Part shown: piece after piece, positions 24,822 through 34,318 of the stretch
How the letters are laid out: each line of letters opens with the position of its first letter
Numbering within the stretch: the stretch's first letter is position 1
Assembly: GCA_027306655.1 (NCBI GenBank)
Contig: DAHUZL010000160.1
Span: forward strand, 1 to 46,956
Direction: 5' to 3'
DNA length: 46,956 nt
Source: Candidatus Dormiibacterota bacterium
Lineage (GTDB): Bacteria; Chloroflexota; Dormibacteria; Aeolococcales; Bog-877
Translations under genes and position numbers: made by a program
The notes under the pieces: model-generated
Seen by the model: the letters and a program-made list of their open reading frames with translations, nothing else
Databases searched by the model: none
Told to the model about the DNA's origin: nothing

Positions 24822-26720
24822 ATGTTCCAGCCGAGGACCCAGGCGCCTCCCCCCGGCACGGCGGGGACCCACCTCATCCGGGACCCAGTCACCCGGGAAC
24901 CAGCCCGGCGCCGCCCGCGGCTCGCGGCCGGGCTGGCCCTGCTCGCCCTCGGCCTCGCCGCCTGCGGCCAGGTCGGGGCCGGTGGGACCGCCCGGTCCGC
25001 CGCCACCGGGCATGCCGGGCCGTCCGGGGTGGTGCGGGTCGCGGTCCTGCCGGGGTCGTCGGCAGACTACATCTTCCCCCTCTACACCTCGGCGGCCGAC
25101 TACTTCCAGAACTTCTACTGGCTGGAGGCCCTCCTCTGGCGTCCGCTCTACTGGTTCGGGGTGAGCGGCAGGCCCGGCCTCGACCAGAGCCTCAGCCTGG
25201 CCCAGTCGACGGTCTTCTCCGATGGCGGCCGGACCGCCACGATCACGCTGAAACCCTACCGCTGGTCGGATGGGCATCTGGTCACCACCCGAGACCTTCT
25301 CTTCGACTACAACCTGATCCGGGCCAACAAGGCGAGCGTGCCCTCCTATCACGTGGGCGGCTTCCCCGACAACGTCACCAGCTTCACCATCCTCTCCCCG
25401 AGCCGGTTCCGGGTCACCTTCAACCGTGTCTACGGTCGGACCTGGCTGCTCTGGAACGAGCTCGACTACCTCACCCCGCTCCCGCAGCACGCCTGGGACC
25501 GCACCTCTCTGTCGGGCGCGGTCGGCAATGCCGACATGACCCCATCGGGCGCGGTCCGGGTGTACAAGTTCCTCTCCGCGCAATCCAGCCAGGTCGGCAC
25601 CTATGACACCAACCCGCTCTGGAGGGTGGTCGACGGCCCCTGGCGGCTGAAGTCGTTCATCGCGGCGACCGGGTACCTCTCGCTGGTGCCCAATCCCGCC
25701 TACTCGGGGCCGGTCAAGCCGACGATCGCCAAGATCGAGGAGATTCCGTTCACCAGTGGCACCGCCGAGTTCGACGCGCTCCGCGCCGGCGCGGTCGACT
25801 ACGGGTACCTGCCCTTCAGCGACATCAGCCAGGCGAGCTACTTCACCCATCACGGCTACCACATCGTGCCCTGGTGGTGGTACGCGGTGAGCTTCATCGA
25901 GCTCGACTTCACCAACCCCCACACCAAGGCGATCATGGGCCAGCTCTACGTCCGCCAGGCGCTCCAGCATCTGATCGACGAGCCCGCCTACATCAGGGAC
26001 ATCCTCCACGGCTACGGGGTCCAGACCTACGGCCCGGTTCCCAACGACATCAGCTCACAGCTGGCGATCCCGGCGGAGCGTCAGGACCCCTATCCGTACA
26101 GCATCCCCGCGGCGGCGGGCCTGCTCCGCCGCCACGGCTGGTCGGTCCGCCCCAACGGGGTGGACAGCTGCCGGCACCCCGGCTCCGGGGCCGGCGAGTG
26201 CGGCCCGGGGATCGCCCGGGGAACCCAGCTCAGCCTCACGTTCCTGTACCAGGCCGGGACGATCAACACCGTCAACGAGGCGGAGGCGATCCGCTCCAGC
26301 GCCCTGGGCGCGGGCATCCAGCTCAACCTGCGCTCGGTGTCGGCGGCCAGTATCCTCACCCTCAACGGGATCTGCCCCCAGTCGCCGCCCTGCAACTGGG
26401 ACCTCGTCTACTGGTACCCGGGCGGCTGGGATTACGGCACCACCGAGAACTATCCGACCGGCGGCGCGATCTGGGGGGCCGGGCAGTACTACTCGGGCGG
26501 GTTCAATCAACCCCAGATGGCGCAGGCGATCGCGGCCACCCACAGCGGAGGGCTGGCGGCCCTCCACCAGTACGAGGCCTACGTGCGCACCGCCCTGCCG
26601 GTGCTCTGGACCCCGGTCACGCCCCTGCAGATCTCGGTGATCAGCAATCGGCTCCACGGGGTGACCCCCCAGGACCTCTACGGTCAGATCTACCCGGAGG
26701 CCTGGCGCCTGTCGCGGTAG
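24822..26720 (+). CDS. ABC transporter substrate-binding lipoprotein, family 5 (peptide/nickel type)
   Basis: Lipobox-like LGLAACG; ...SDGGRTATITLKPYRWSDGHLVTTRDLLFDYNLI...; RQALQHLIDEPAYIRDILHGYG. Confidence 0.92.
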   Translation: MFQPRTQAPPPGTAGTHLIRDPVTREPARRRPRLAAGLALLALGLAACGQVGAGGTARSAATGHAGPSGVVRVAVLPGSSADYIFPLYTSAADYFQNFYWLEALLWRPLYWFGVSGRPGLDQSLSLAQSTVFSDGGRTATITLKPYRWSDGHLVTTRDLLFDYNLIRANKASVPSYHVGGFPDNVTSFTILSPSRFRVTFNRVYGRTWLLWNELDYLTPLPQHAWDRTSLSGAVGNADMTPSGAVRVYKFLSAQSSQVGTYDTNPLWRVVDGPWRLKSFIAATGYLSLVPNPAYSGPVKPTIAKIEEIPFTSGTAEFDALRAGAVDYGYLPFSDISQASYFTHHGYHIVPWWWYAVSFIELDFTNPHTKAIMGQLYVRQALQHLIDEPAYIRDILHGYGVQTYGPVPNDISSQLAIPAERQDPYPYSIPAAAGLLRRHGWSVRPNGVDSCRHPGSGAGECGPGIARGTQLSLTFLYQAGTINTVNEAEAIRSSALGAGIQLNLRSVSAASILTLNGICPQSPPCNWDLVYWYPGGWDYGTTENYPTGGAIWGAGQYYSGGFNQPQMAQAIAATHSGGLAALHQYEAYVRTALPVLWTPVTPLQISVISNRLHGVTPQDLYGQIYPEAWRLSR

Positions 26721-26783
26721 CCGGGCGCGGGCACCGGCGGCTGCGCTCGCCCGCGCCGCGATGGTCGGAGGTCGCGGTGCCGG

Positions 26784-27017
26784 CTACGCCCCGAGGACCT
26801 GGGTCCCGCTCGATTCCAGGGCGCGGAGCTCAGTGACGATGCGCTCGGCGGCGGCCGCGTCGGCGGTGCCGCGCCCGGTCTGCTCGGCGTAGGCCAGCCG
26901 CCCGAGCTGGCCCAGAAGGTCATCCGCCTTGCGCCGGGCGGCCAGGTCCTGGACCTTGTCCTCGGCGCGTCCCCGGAGCTCCGACGCCTGCTGCTTGGCC
27001 CGGTCCAGGAAGCTCAT
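26784..27017 (-). CDS. Hypothetical small protein, coiled-coil-like
   Basis: MSFLDRAKQQASELRGRAEDKVQDLAARRKADDLLGQLGRLAYAEQTGRGTADAAAAERIVTELRALE. Confidence 0.75.
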   Translation of the reverse strand: MSFLDRAKQQASELRGRAEDKVQDLAARRKADDLLGQLGRLAYAEQTGRGTADAAAAERIVTELRALESSGTQVLGA

Positions 27018-27163
27018 CCGCGTCCCTCCATCACGACCTCCCCGTGGCCGTCGCCGAGATCCGCGAGCCGGGTCGGCGGCGTCGGGGCGGCCCGCCGCCA
27101 TCATCCCACGCGCGGGCCGGACCGGGGGCGGAGCGGCCGCGCCCGATGGGCATGACTGGTTGC

Positions 27164-27192
27164 TTGACAACATGCCCCCGCTGCCCTATAAC
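27164..27192 (+). promoter_or_regulatory. Sigma70-type promoter for gntR-threonine synthase-like unit
   Basis: TTGACA (27164-27169), exactly 17 bp, TATAAC (27187-27192); -10 flanked by GCCC/GGGC arms. Confidence 0.8.
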
Positions 27193-27225
27193 GCGGGCAC
27201 GCCCACCCTGAGGGAGGTCTCATCC

Positions 27226-28020
27226 GTGGCGGTGCGGCCGCTCGCGGCCATCGACCGAGGAGCCCCGGTGGCCCGCCGGGTGGTCGACCAGATCCTGGTC
27301 GGGATCCGGGACGGCAGGTTCCCGATCGGGTGCACGCTCCCCAGCGAGCAGGAGATGGCAACCCTGTGCGAGGTCAGCCGGCCGTCAGTGCGGGAGGCGC
27401 TCAGCGCGCTCCAGTTCGCGGGGTACGTCGAGTCGCGTCGCGGGGCCGCGACGGTGGTGGTGGCGGCGGACCCGCCCCCCGTTGCCGGCCCGTCGGCCCG
27501 GACATCGGCGGACCCCCTCGCGAGCCTGGAGGCGCGCCTGGTGCTGGAACCGGAGGTGGTCGGTCTCGCCGCCCGGGACCCCGACCTGCGCGCCCTCGAC
27601 GCGGCGGCCGCGCTGGTGGGCGGCATGGGGGTGGCGATCGACGACGACGTGCTCCACCCGGAGAGCGACCTGCGGGTGCACGCCGCGGTGCTGGCGATCT
27701 GCCGCAACCCCATCCTGCGGGAGCAGGCGGTCCGGCTTCTGCCCCCGGCGGTGTCCCCGTTCTGGCAGCCGGCCCGCGATCGCGCCTGGTCGGACGGGGC
27801 CCTGCCCCGGCTCTGGGCCGGCCACCACCGCCGGATCTTCGATGCGGTGGCGGCGGGAGACGCCGTCCTCGCCGCGGCCGCGTCGCGGGAGCACCTGCGC
27901 TCGGTCGCGGCAAATCTGCTCGCCAGCGGAAGCCTCAGCCCCTCGGGCCGACGGCGTCTGCGCGACCTCCTCGAGCGGCACGGCGGCGACGCCGCCGCCC
28001 CCCCGCACGGAGTGCCGTGA
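27226..28020 (+). CDS. GntR family (FadR-type) transcriptional regulator
   Basis: ARRVVDQILVGIRDGRFPIGCTLPSEQEMATLCEVSRPSVREALSALQFAGYVESRRG; C-terminal FCD-like helical domain; GTG start after GGGAGGT. Confidence 0.93.
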   Translation: MAVRPLAAIDRGAPVARRVVDQILVGIRDGRFPIGCTLPSEQEMATLCEVSRPSVREALSALQFAGYVESRRGAATVVVAADPPPVAGPSARTSADPLASLEARLVLEPEVVGLAARDPDLRALDAAAALVGGMGVAIDDDVLHPESDLRVHAAVLAICRNPILREQAVRLLPPAVSPFWQPARDRAWSDGALPRLWAGHHRRIFDAVAAGDAVLAAAASREHLRSVAANLLASGSLSPSGRRRLRDLLERHGGDAAAPPHGVP

Positions 28021-29249
28021 GCGCTCGCCACAGCTTCCTCGACCACCTCGCCTGTCCCCGCTGCGCGGCGACCCACGCGGCGGAGGCGCGCCACAACCTC
28101 TGCGACTGCGGCTCGCCGCTGCTCGCCCGCTACGATCTCGCCGGCCTGGGAGCCGCGCTCTCCCGCGACGCCCTCACCAGCCGGCCCCCCGACCTCTGGC
28201 GCTACCACGAGCTGCTGCCGGTCCGGCGCGAGGAGGCGATCGTGAGCCTGGGCGAGCCGATGACGCCGCTGGTGGCACTGCCGGAGCTCGGCCGCGAGCT
28301 CGGCCTGGCGCGGCTTGCGGTCAAGGACGAGGCCCCGCTTCCCACTGGGACCTTCAAGGCTCGCGGCGCGGCGGTCGGGGTCAGCCGCGCGCGTGAGCTC
28401 GGCATCGACCGGATCGCGATGCCCACCAACGGCAACGCCGGGGCCGCGTGGGCCGCCTACGCCGCGCGGGCGCGGATGGGGTGCGTCATCGTGATGCCGG
28501 CCGACGCACCCCTCATCAACCGCGCCGAGTGCATCGTGACCGGGGCCGAGCTCCATCTCGTCGACGGCCTGATCGGCGACGCCGGCGCCATCGTCGCCCG
28601 GACCGTGGCCGCGGGCGACGCCTTCGACGCCTCCACCCTGAAGGAGCCGTACCGCCTGGAGGGCAAGAAGACCCTCGGACTGGAGATCTTCGAGCAGCTC
28701 GGCTGGCGCGCGCCCGACGTCATCATCTACCCCACCGGGGGCGGGGTCGGGCTGCTCGGGATCTGGAAGGCGGCGGCCGAGCTCCGGGAGCTGGGCTGGT
28801 TGACCGGGCCCCTGCCGCGGATGGTGGCGGTGCAGGCATCCGGCTGCGCCCCCATCGTCCGCGCCTTCGACCGCGGTCTGGCCGAGTCCGAGCCCTGGCC
28901 GCGGGCGCGAACGATCGCGTTCGGCATCACGGTGCCGAAGGCGATCGGCGACGTCCAGATCCTGGACGTCCTGAGACAGAGTCGCGGCTGTGCCGTGGCG
29001 GTCGACGACGACGCCATCCTCCGCGGCCAGGCCGCGATCGGTCGGCGCGAGGGCCGGTTCATCTGCCCCGAGGGGGGGGCGACCGTGGCCGCGGCCCGAG
29101 CCCTGCGCCACTCCGGCTGGCTCAAGGGTGACGAGCAGGTGCTGCTCATCAATACCGGGTCCGGGCTCAAGTACCCGGACACGGTCGCGGCGGAGCTGCC
29201 GGTGATGCAGCCGGAGGAGTCGATCGTCCGGGCGCCGGCGCGACCGTGA
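28017..29249 (+). CDS. Threonine synthase-like PLP-dependent enzyme with N-terminal zinc ribbon
   Basis: CPRC...CDCGSPL ribbon; VKDEAPLPTGTFKARGAAVGVSRA; PTNGNAGAAWAAYAARA; YPTGGGVGLLGIWKA. GTGA overlap with gntR. Confidence 0.9.
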   Translation: MSARHSFLDHLACPRCAATHAAEARHNLCDCGSPLLARYDLAGLGAALSRDALTSRPPDLWRYHELLPVRREEAIVSLGEPMTPLVALPELGRELGLARLAVKDEAPLPTGTFKARGAAVGVSRARELGIDRIAMPTNGNAGAAWAAYAARARMGCVIVMPADAPLINRAECIVTGAELHLVDGLIGDAGAIVARTVAAGDAFDASTLKEPYRLEGKKTLGLEIFEQLGWRAPDVIIYPTGGGVGLLGIWKAAAELRELGWLTGPLPRMVAVQASGCAPIVRAFDRGLAESEPWPRARTIAFGITVPKAIGDVQILDVLRQSRGCAVAVDDDAILRGQAAIGRREGRFICPEGGATVAAARALRHSGWLKGDEQVLLINTGSGLKYPDTVAAELPVMQPEESIVRAPARP

Positions 29250-29280
29250 GAGCCAACCGCACACGAGGAGGTCGGTGACG

Positions 29281-31101
29281 ATGAGCGCAGGGGATCGACG
29301 CGGGCGGATCGCCGTGCTCCTGGCGGCCGTCGCCGGGCTGATCCTGGCCGGGTGCGGGTCGACCGCGGCGGTGTCGCGACGGACCGCGTACCGTGGCACC
29401 GTGACCTACGCGCAGGCTCCCGGGGCCGCGCCCAACTTCATCTTCCCCCTCTACTCGCTCGCCTACTACTCCGGCAACAACATCCACATGTTCCAGGGAC
29501 TGATGTTCCCGCCCCTCTACTGGTTCGGCAAGCACGGCCAGCCGGTGATCAACTACACGCGGAGCGCGGCCGGGCCGCCGGTCTTTTCCAATCGGGGCCG
29601 CACCGTCACGATCACGCTCAAGCACCTCGTCTGGTCCGATGGCCACCCCCTCACCACCCGGGACATCCAATTCTGGATGAACCTCTTGATCGCCGATAAG
29701 ACCAACTGGGGCGCCTACGTCCCGGGGGACTTTCCCGACAACATCAGCGCCATCGCCTATCCCTCGGCGACCACACTCCGGATCACCTTCAACCGTGCCT
29801 ACAACCACGGCTGGCTGCTTTACAACGAGCTCAGTCAGATCACGCCGATGCCGCAGCATGCCTGGGACCGGACGTCGGCGAGCGGCCCGGTCGGCAACTA
29901 CGACCGGACCCGTGGGGGCGCCGTCGCCGTCTACAACTTCCTGGTGTCGCAGGCCAAGGACCTCGCCACCTACAGCAGCAATCCCCTCTGGAAGGTGGTC
30001 GACGGTCCCTGGCGGCTGTCGGCCTTTGACCCCGCCACCGGCTACTCCGTCTTCGTCCCCAATCCCCGCTACGACGGCGCGGACCGTCCCCGGATCGCCA
30101 AGGTGATCGAGGTCCCCTTCACCAACGACACCGCCGAGTTCGACGCCCTCCGCTCGGGTGCGCTCGACTACGGCTACCTTCCCGTCCAGGACCTTCCCGA
30201 GCGCTCGCTGATGGCGGCCAAGGGATACCGCCTGGATCCCTGGATCCTCTGGGGGATCACCTACTTCCCGATGAACTTCACCAACCCGGTGACGGGGCCC
30301 ATGTTCCGGCAGCTCTACCTGCGCCAGGCGATGCAGCACCTGGTGAATCAGCCGCAGTACATCAAGGACATCTTCAAGGGGTTCGCCGCTCCCACCTACG
30401 GTCCGGTCCCGATCGCGCCTCCCAATCCCTTTGTCAGCCGCTACGAGCGCGACAACCCGTACCCCTACAGCGTCGCCGCCGCCCGGCGGCTGCTGCAGGC
30501 CCACGGGTGGCGGGTGATCCCCAACGGCGCCTCGGTCTGCGTCCGTGCCGGATCGGCCCCCACCCGCTGCGGATCCGGGATCCGCTCCGGCGCCCGGCTG
30601 GACTTCAGCCTCACCTATGCGGCCGGCGTGGTGACGGTGGCCGAGGAGATGCAGGCGCTGAAGTCGGCATTCTCGTCGGTGGGCATCGAGATCAACCTGT
30701 CGGTGGCTCCTGCCAGCACGGTGATCGCCGATGCAACCCCCTGTGATCGGAGCACCGGGTCCGGGTGCCGGTGGGACTTCCTCAACTGGGGCGGCGGATG
30801 GGGCTACTCGATCGACTACTATCCGTCGGGCGGCGAGATCTTTGCCTGCGGCGCCAGCTCCAACCCCGGCGACTACTGCAACGCGACCACGGACCGGTAC
30901 ATCGCCGACACCCACTCCCAGCCCGGGGCCCAGACGATGGTCACCTACGAGAACTGGGTGGCCCAGCAGGTCCCGGTCCTCTGGGCTCCCACCCCGGCCC
31001 TGCAGCTCTCCGAGATCAGCCGCCAGCTCCAGGGGGCGATTCCGCAGCCGGCGATCCGGTACGAGATCACGCCCCAGAGCTGGACGCTCCGGCGCGGATG
31101 A
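29281..31101 (+). CDS. ABC transporter substrate-binding lipoprotein, family 5 (paralog of 24822..26720)
   Basis: Lipobox LILAGCG; NFIFPLYS...FPPLYWFGKHGQPVINY...TVTITLKHLVWSDGHPLTTRDIQFWMNLL parallels the first SBP. Confidence 0.92.
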   Translation: MSAGDRRGRIAVLLAAVAGLILAGCGSTAAVSRRTAYRGTVTYAQAPGAAPNFIFPLYSLAYYSGNNIHMFQGLMFPPLYWFGKHGQPVINYTRSAAGPPVFSNRGRTVTITLKHLVWSDGHPLTTRDIQFWMNLLIADKTNWGAYVPGDFPDNISAIAYPSATTLRITFNRAYNHGWLLYNELSQITPMPQHAWDRTSASGPVGNYDRTRGGAVAVYNFLVSQAKDLATYSSNPLWKVVDGPWRLSAFDPATGYSVFVPNPRYDGADRPRIAKVIEVPFTNDTAEFDALRSGALDYGYLPVQDLPERSLMAAKGYRLDPWILWGITYFPMNFTNPVTGPMFRQLYLRQAMQHLVNQPQYIKDIFKGFAAPTYGPVPIAPPNPFVSRYERDNPYPYSVAAARRLLQAHGWRVIPNGASVCVRAGSAPTRCGSGIRSGARLDFSLTYAAGVVTVAEEMQALKSAFSSVGIEINLSVAPASTVIADATPCDRSTGSGCRWDFLNWGGGWGYSIDYYPSGGEIFACGASSNPGDYCNATTDRYIADTHSQPGAQTMVTYENWVAQQVPVLWAPTPALQLSEISRQLQGAIPQPAIRYEITPQSWTLRRG

Positions 31102-32057
31102 GCGGCCAGCGCCGGTCGCGCGCGCGACCGGCGCAGACCGGCGCCACCGTGTCCGGGTCCAGCGGCTCGCCCAGCTCGAGGGGCCGACCGACCAGCAGGT
31201 GGCGTTCGAAGGACGGATCCTGCAGGCGCCCGCCCACCCGCTCGTCGTCGATGATCTGCCCGCGGTCCTCCAGCTGACGGCGGGCGCGCTGGGCGCTGGA
31301 TTTGGCCAGGTCGGCTCGCTCCAGGAACGGCTTGGAGTCCGGCTCCCGAGTGGGATGGCCGGCGAGGGCGTCCACGAGCTGCTTCTGGCTGGGCCTGTAT
31401 CCATCGAAGCGGTCGGCCAGCGCGCCGCGCTGGGCGACGAGCCCGTCCACCAGGGCGCGCTGCACCTGCGGGATGTCGATCACCGGGTCCTCCCGAACCA
31501 GGAAGGCCGCCATCGCGTCCTGGTTGATCACCGGCAGGGCGAGGAGGTCGCCGACGTTCTGCAGGGGGGCGGCGACCCCCACGAACAATCGCTCCATCAT
31601 GTGCCGGCGCGAACCGCAGAACCCGAGGGATACCTCGGGGAGGTCATCGGTGATCGCCGTGAAGGCGCCGCCCAGGGCGTCGTCGATCTCGGCCACCTGC
31701 TGGAACTCGTCAAGGATGAGGGCGACGGGGTGCCGGGACCGAGCGGCGCGGGCCAGCAGCTCGACCGGCCGGCGGATCTTCTCGACGAAGTCGCTGTCGG
31801 AGGGGTGAGCTCCAGCGAGTACGTCCAGCCGTCGTGCTGGAGCTGGGGCCGGACCCCGGGCAGGCCGCGCCGCCCGTGCGCGCTGTCTCCGCCGCCCGGA
31901 TCAGGAGGGAGGACTTGCCGTAGCGGCGCGGGGAGATGACAAAGGCGTTCTGCCCGTCGAGGAGCCGGCGCACCAGCCAGGCGACCTCCCTCTCGCGGTC
32001 GCCGGAGCGCTCCCCGCGGACCGGACTGCCGGACAGGAACGGGTTGGGCCCCTCATG
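31067..32057 (-). pseudogene. Decayed AAA/STAND-type ATPase (Walker A and Walker B in different frames)
   Basis: Block 1 (ORF 31710..32159): NPFLSGSPVRGERSGDREREVAWLVRRLLDGQNAFVISPRRYGKSSLLIRAAE. Block 2 (open frame upstream of 31696): SDSDFVEKIRRPVELLARAARSRHPVALILDEFQQVAEIDDALGGAFTAITDDLPEVSLGFCGSRRHMMERLFVG. Different reading frames. Confidence 0.85.
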
Positions 32058-32070
32058 AGCAGACGGAGAC

Positions 32071-32126
32071 CGCAGATCGCGGACCGCACACTGCGGTCCG
32101 CACACTGCGGTCCGCAGTGTGCCGTC
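32071..32126. repeat. Four tandem 14-bp units forming overlapping palindromes
   Basis: CGCAGATCGCGGAC / CGCACACTGCGGTC / CGCACACTGCGGTC / CGCAGTGTGCCGTC. Palindromes 32079-32101 and 32101-32121. Confidence 0.9.
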
Positions 32127-32189
32127 TCTGGAAGCGGTCGGACCGAGGGTCCCGGGCACCCCCCGGGGCAGGTGCGGGGCCCGTTCGCC

Positions 32190-34304
32190 TCAGCGGGGCC
32201 CGCCGACTGCCGTCCCCTCCGGCACCACCAGGGCATCGACCGCGAGACAGCCCGAGGGGCCGGCGACGAGCGGATTGACGTCGAGCGCGGCGATCAGGTC
32301 GCCCAGGTCAGAGGCGAGGACGCCGAGCCGGCTGACGGCGAGGGCGACGGCGCCGACATCGGCCGGGGGCCGCCCCCGCACGCCGCCCAGCAGGGGTCGG
32401 ATGCGGAGCCGGTCGAGCAGCCGGCGCACCCTGTCCGGGTCCACCGGGGGCAGCGCCAGCTGGCGGTCCTGGAGGAGCTCGACCAGGACCCCGCCCGCCG
32501 CCACCAGCACCGCGGGACCGAACTGGGGGTCGCGGACGAGTCCCAGGTGGAGCTCGACCCCGGGCCCCGCCATCCGGGCCACCAGCACGCGGGGGCCCAA
32601 CCGTGTCTCCAGGTCGCGGTAGGCGCGCGTGAGCGCCCGGGCCCCGGCCAGGCCGAGGTGGACCCCCCCCACCTCGGACTTGTGGAGCGCGCCCGGGGCC
32701 GCGGTCTTGCAGGCGACCGGCCAGCCCAGCCGCCCCGCGGCGGCGACCGCGGCGGCCGCCGAGTCCACCACCTCGTGTCCGACGGCGGGCACCCCGTAGT
32801 CAGCGAGGAGCCTCAGCGCCGCCGCCTCGTCCCACCCCGTCCCGTCGGTGAGCCGCTCCCGCCAGCGGGCCCGCACCGCCAGCGCCACCGGCGGGGACGG
32901 CGCGACCGGCGGCCGCCCGAGCCAGTCGCGCCACGCGAGGGCGGCGCGCAGGGCGGTGAGTCCGCTCACCGTCCCCTCCAGGACCGGGATCCCCGCCTCC
33001 CGCAGCCGCGCGGCCGCGACCGGGTCGATGGCGCTGGCGCAGTTGCTGAGGAGCGCAACCGGCCGCTCGGTCGTGGGTGCCACCCGGAGCAGGGTGCCGG
33101 CGTACTCATGGTTGGGGTCCTGCTCGTGGGTGAGGTCGACGACGAGGGCGAGCAGGGCGGTGGCGGGATCGTCGAGGAGGATCGTGCAGCACTCCTGGTA
33201 GAGGGTGTCGGCGGCGTTGCCGGTGCCCCACGCGTCGAGCGGGTTCACCGCCGGCAGGCCCGGCTCCAGCACCGCCGCCAGGCGGGCGCGGGTGGTGTCG
33301 CTGATCGACGCGAAGGGGACGTCGACCCGGGCGGCGGCGTCGATCAGCATCGCCCGCTCGCCGCCGGAGTCGTGCACCGCCGCCAGACCGCCGGGCCCGG
33401 CCCGCCGACCCGCGGCGAGCAGCTCCACCGTGTCCAGCATCGCGTCGAGGGAGTCGACCCGGAGCACCCCGTGGGCGTCGCAGAGCGCGTCGAACACGCC
33501 GTCGGCACCGGCCAGCGCGCCGGAGTGGGCGGTCACCATCTCCTGGGCGAGGGCTTCGCGCCCCACCTTGAGCGCCACCACCGGCACCTCCCGGCGGGCG
33601 GCCAGGTCGAGGGCCTGGCGGAAGCGCGAGGGATCGCGCACCGTCTCCAGGAAGAGCGCCACCACCCGGGTCGACGCGCGGCCGAGCGACCAGGCGAGGT
33701 AGTCGGCCATGGTGGTGACCAGCTCCTGCCCGCAGGAGACGGCGAGGTTGAAGCGGAGGCGACGGCGGTTGTGGAGGAGGGCGGAGAAGGCGGAGCCGGA
33801 GTGGGTGAGGAATGTCACCGGTCCGGGGACGAGGTCCAGCGGCTCGTGGAAGCCGCAGGCGCGCACGCCTGCCTCCACGTGGACGAACCCCATCCCGTTG
33901 ACGCCGCAGACGGCCATCCCCGCGTCGCGCGCGATCGTCCGGAGGCGATCGATCAGCGCCGGGACGCCGGCGCGGGAGTCCTCATGTCCGCTGGCGAAGA
34001 TGGCGGCGCTGCGGGCGCCCCGGTCGGCGGCCATCCGCAGCTGGGGCTCGAGCAGGCGGTTGGGGACGCCGAGGATGGCGAGGTCGACCGGCTCCGGCAC
34101 CGCGTCGAGGCTGGCGTGACAGGCGTGGCCCATCACCGCGGTCCGGGTCGGGTGGACTGGGTACACGCGCCCGTGGAATCCGCCCTCGAGCAGCTGGGTC
34201 ATCATCTGCCAGCCGAACGACCCGGGGACGTCGCTGGCCCCGACCACCGCCACCGCGTGGGGCTCGAGCATGGCCGTGAGCGCGTCGTCGGCCCCACCCG
34301 CCAT
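32190..34304 (-). CDS. NDP-forming acyl-CoA synthetase-like protein (CoA-binding + ATP-grasp)
   Basis: AVAVVGASDVPGSFGWQMMTQLLEGGFHGRVYPVHPTR; VTFLTHSGSAFSALL; ATP-grasp LGWPVACKTAAPGALHKSEVGGVHLGL. Confidence 0.9.
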   Translation of the reverse strand: MAGGADDALTAMLEPHAVAVVGASDVPGSFGWQMMTQLLEGGFHGRVYPVHPTRTAVMGHACHASLDAVPEPVDLAILGVPNRLLEPQLRMAADRGARSAAIFASGHEDSRAGVPALIDRLRTIARDAGMAVCGVNGMGFVHVEAGVRACGFHEPLDLVPGPVTFLTHSGSAFSALLHNRRRLRFNLAVSCGQELVTTMADYLAWSLGRASTRVVALFLETVRDPSRFRQALDLAARREVPVVALKVGREALAQEMVTAHSGALAGADGVFDALCDAHGVLRVDSLDAMLDTVELLAAGRRAGPGGLAAVHDSGGERAMLIDAAARVDVPFASISDTTRARLAAVLEPGLPAVNPLDAWGTGNAADTLYQECCTILLDDPATALLALVVDLTHEQDPNHEYAGTLLRVAPTTERPVALLSNCASAIDPVAAARLREAGIPVLEGTVSGLTALRAALAWRDWLGRPPVAPSPPVALAVRARWRERLTDGTGWDEAAALRLLADYGVPAVGHEVVDSAAAAVAAAGRLGWPVACKTAAPGALHKSEVGGVHLGLAGARALTRAYRDLETRLGPRVLVARMAGPGVELHLGLVRDPQFGPAVLVAAGGVLVELLQDRQLALPPVDPDRVRRLLDRLRIRPLLGGVRGRPPADVGAVALAVSRLGVLASDLGDLIAALDVNPLVAGPSGCLAVDALVVPEGTAVGGPR

Positions 34305-34318
34305 GCCGAGGGCTCGGC

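Noticed and set aside
27186-29399. 737-aa minus-strand ORF
   Set aside because: Antisense to gntR and the threonine-synthase-like gene; no recognisable domain.
29167-31404. 745-aa minus-strand ORF
   Set aside because: Antisense to the second SBP gene; low-complexity shadow ORF.
32071-32126. CRISPR array interpretation of the 14-bp repeats
   Set aside because: Units are directly abutting with no spacers and too short; no cas genes nearby.
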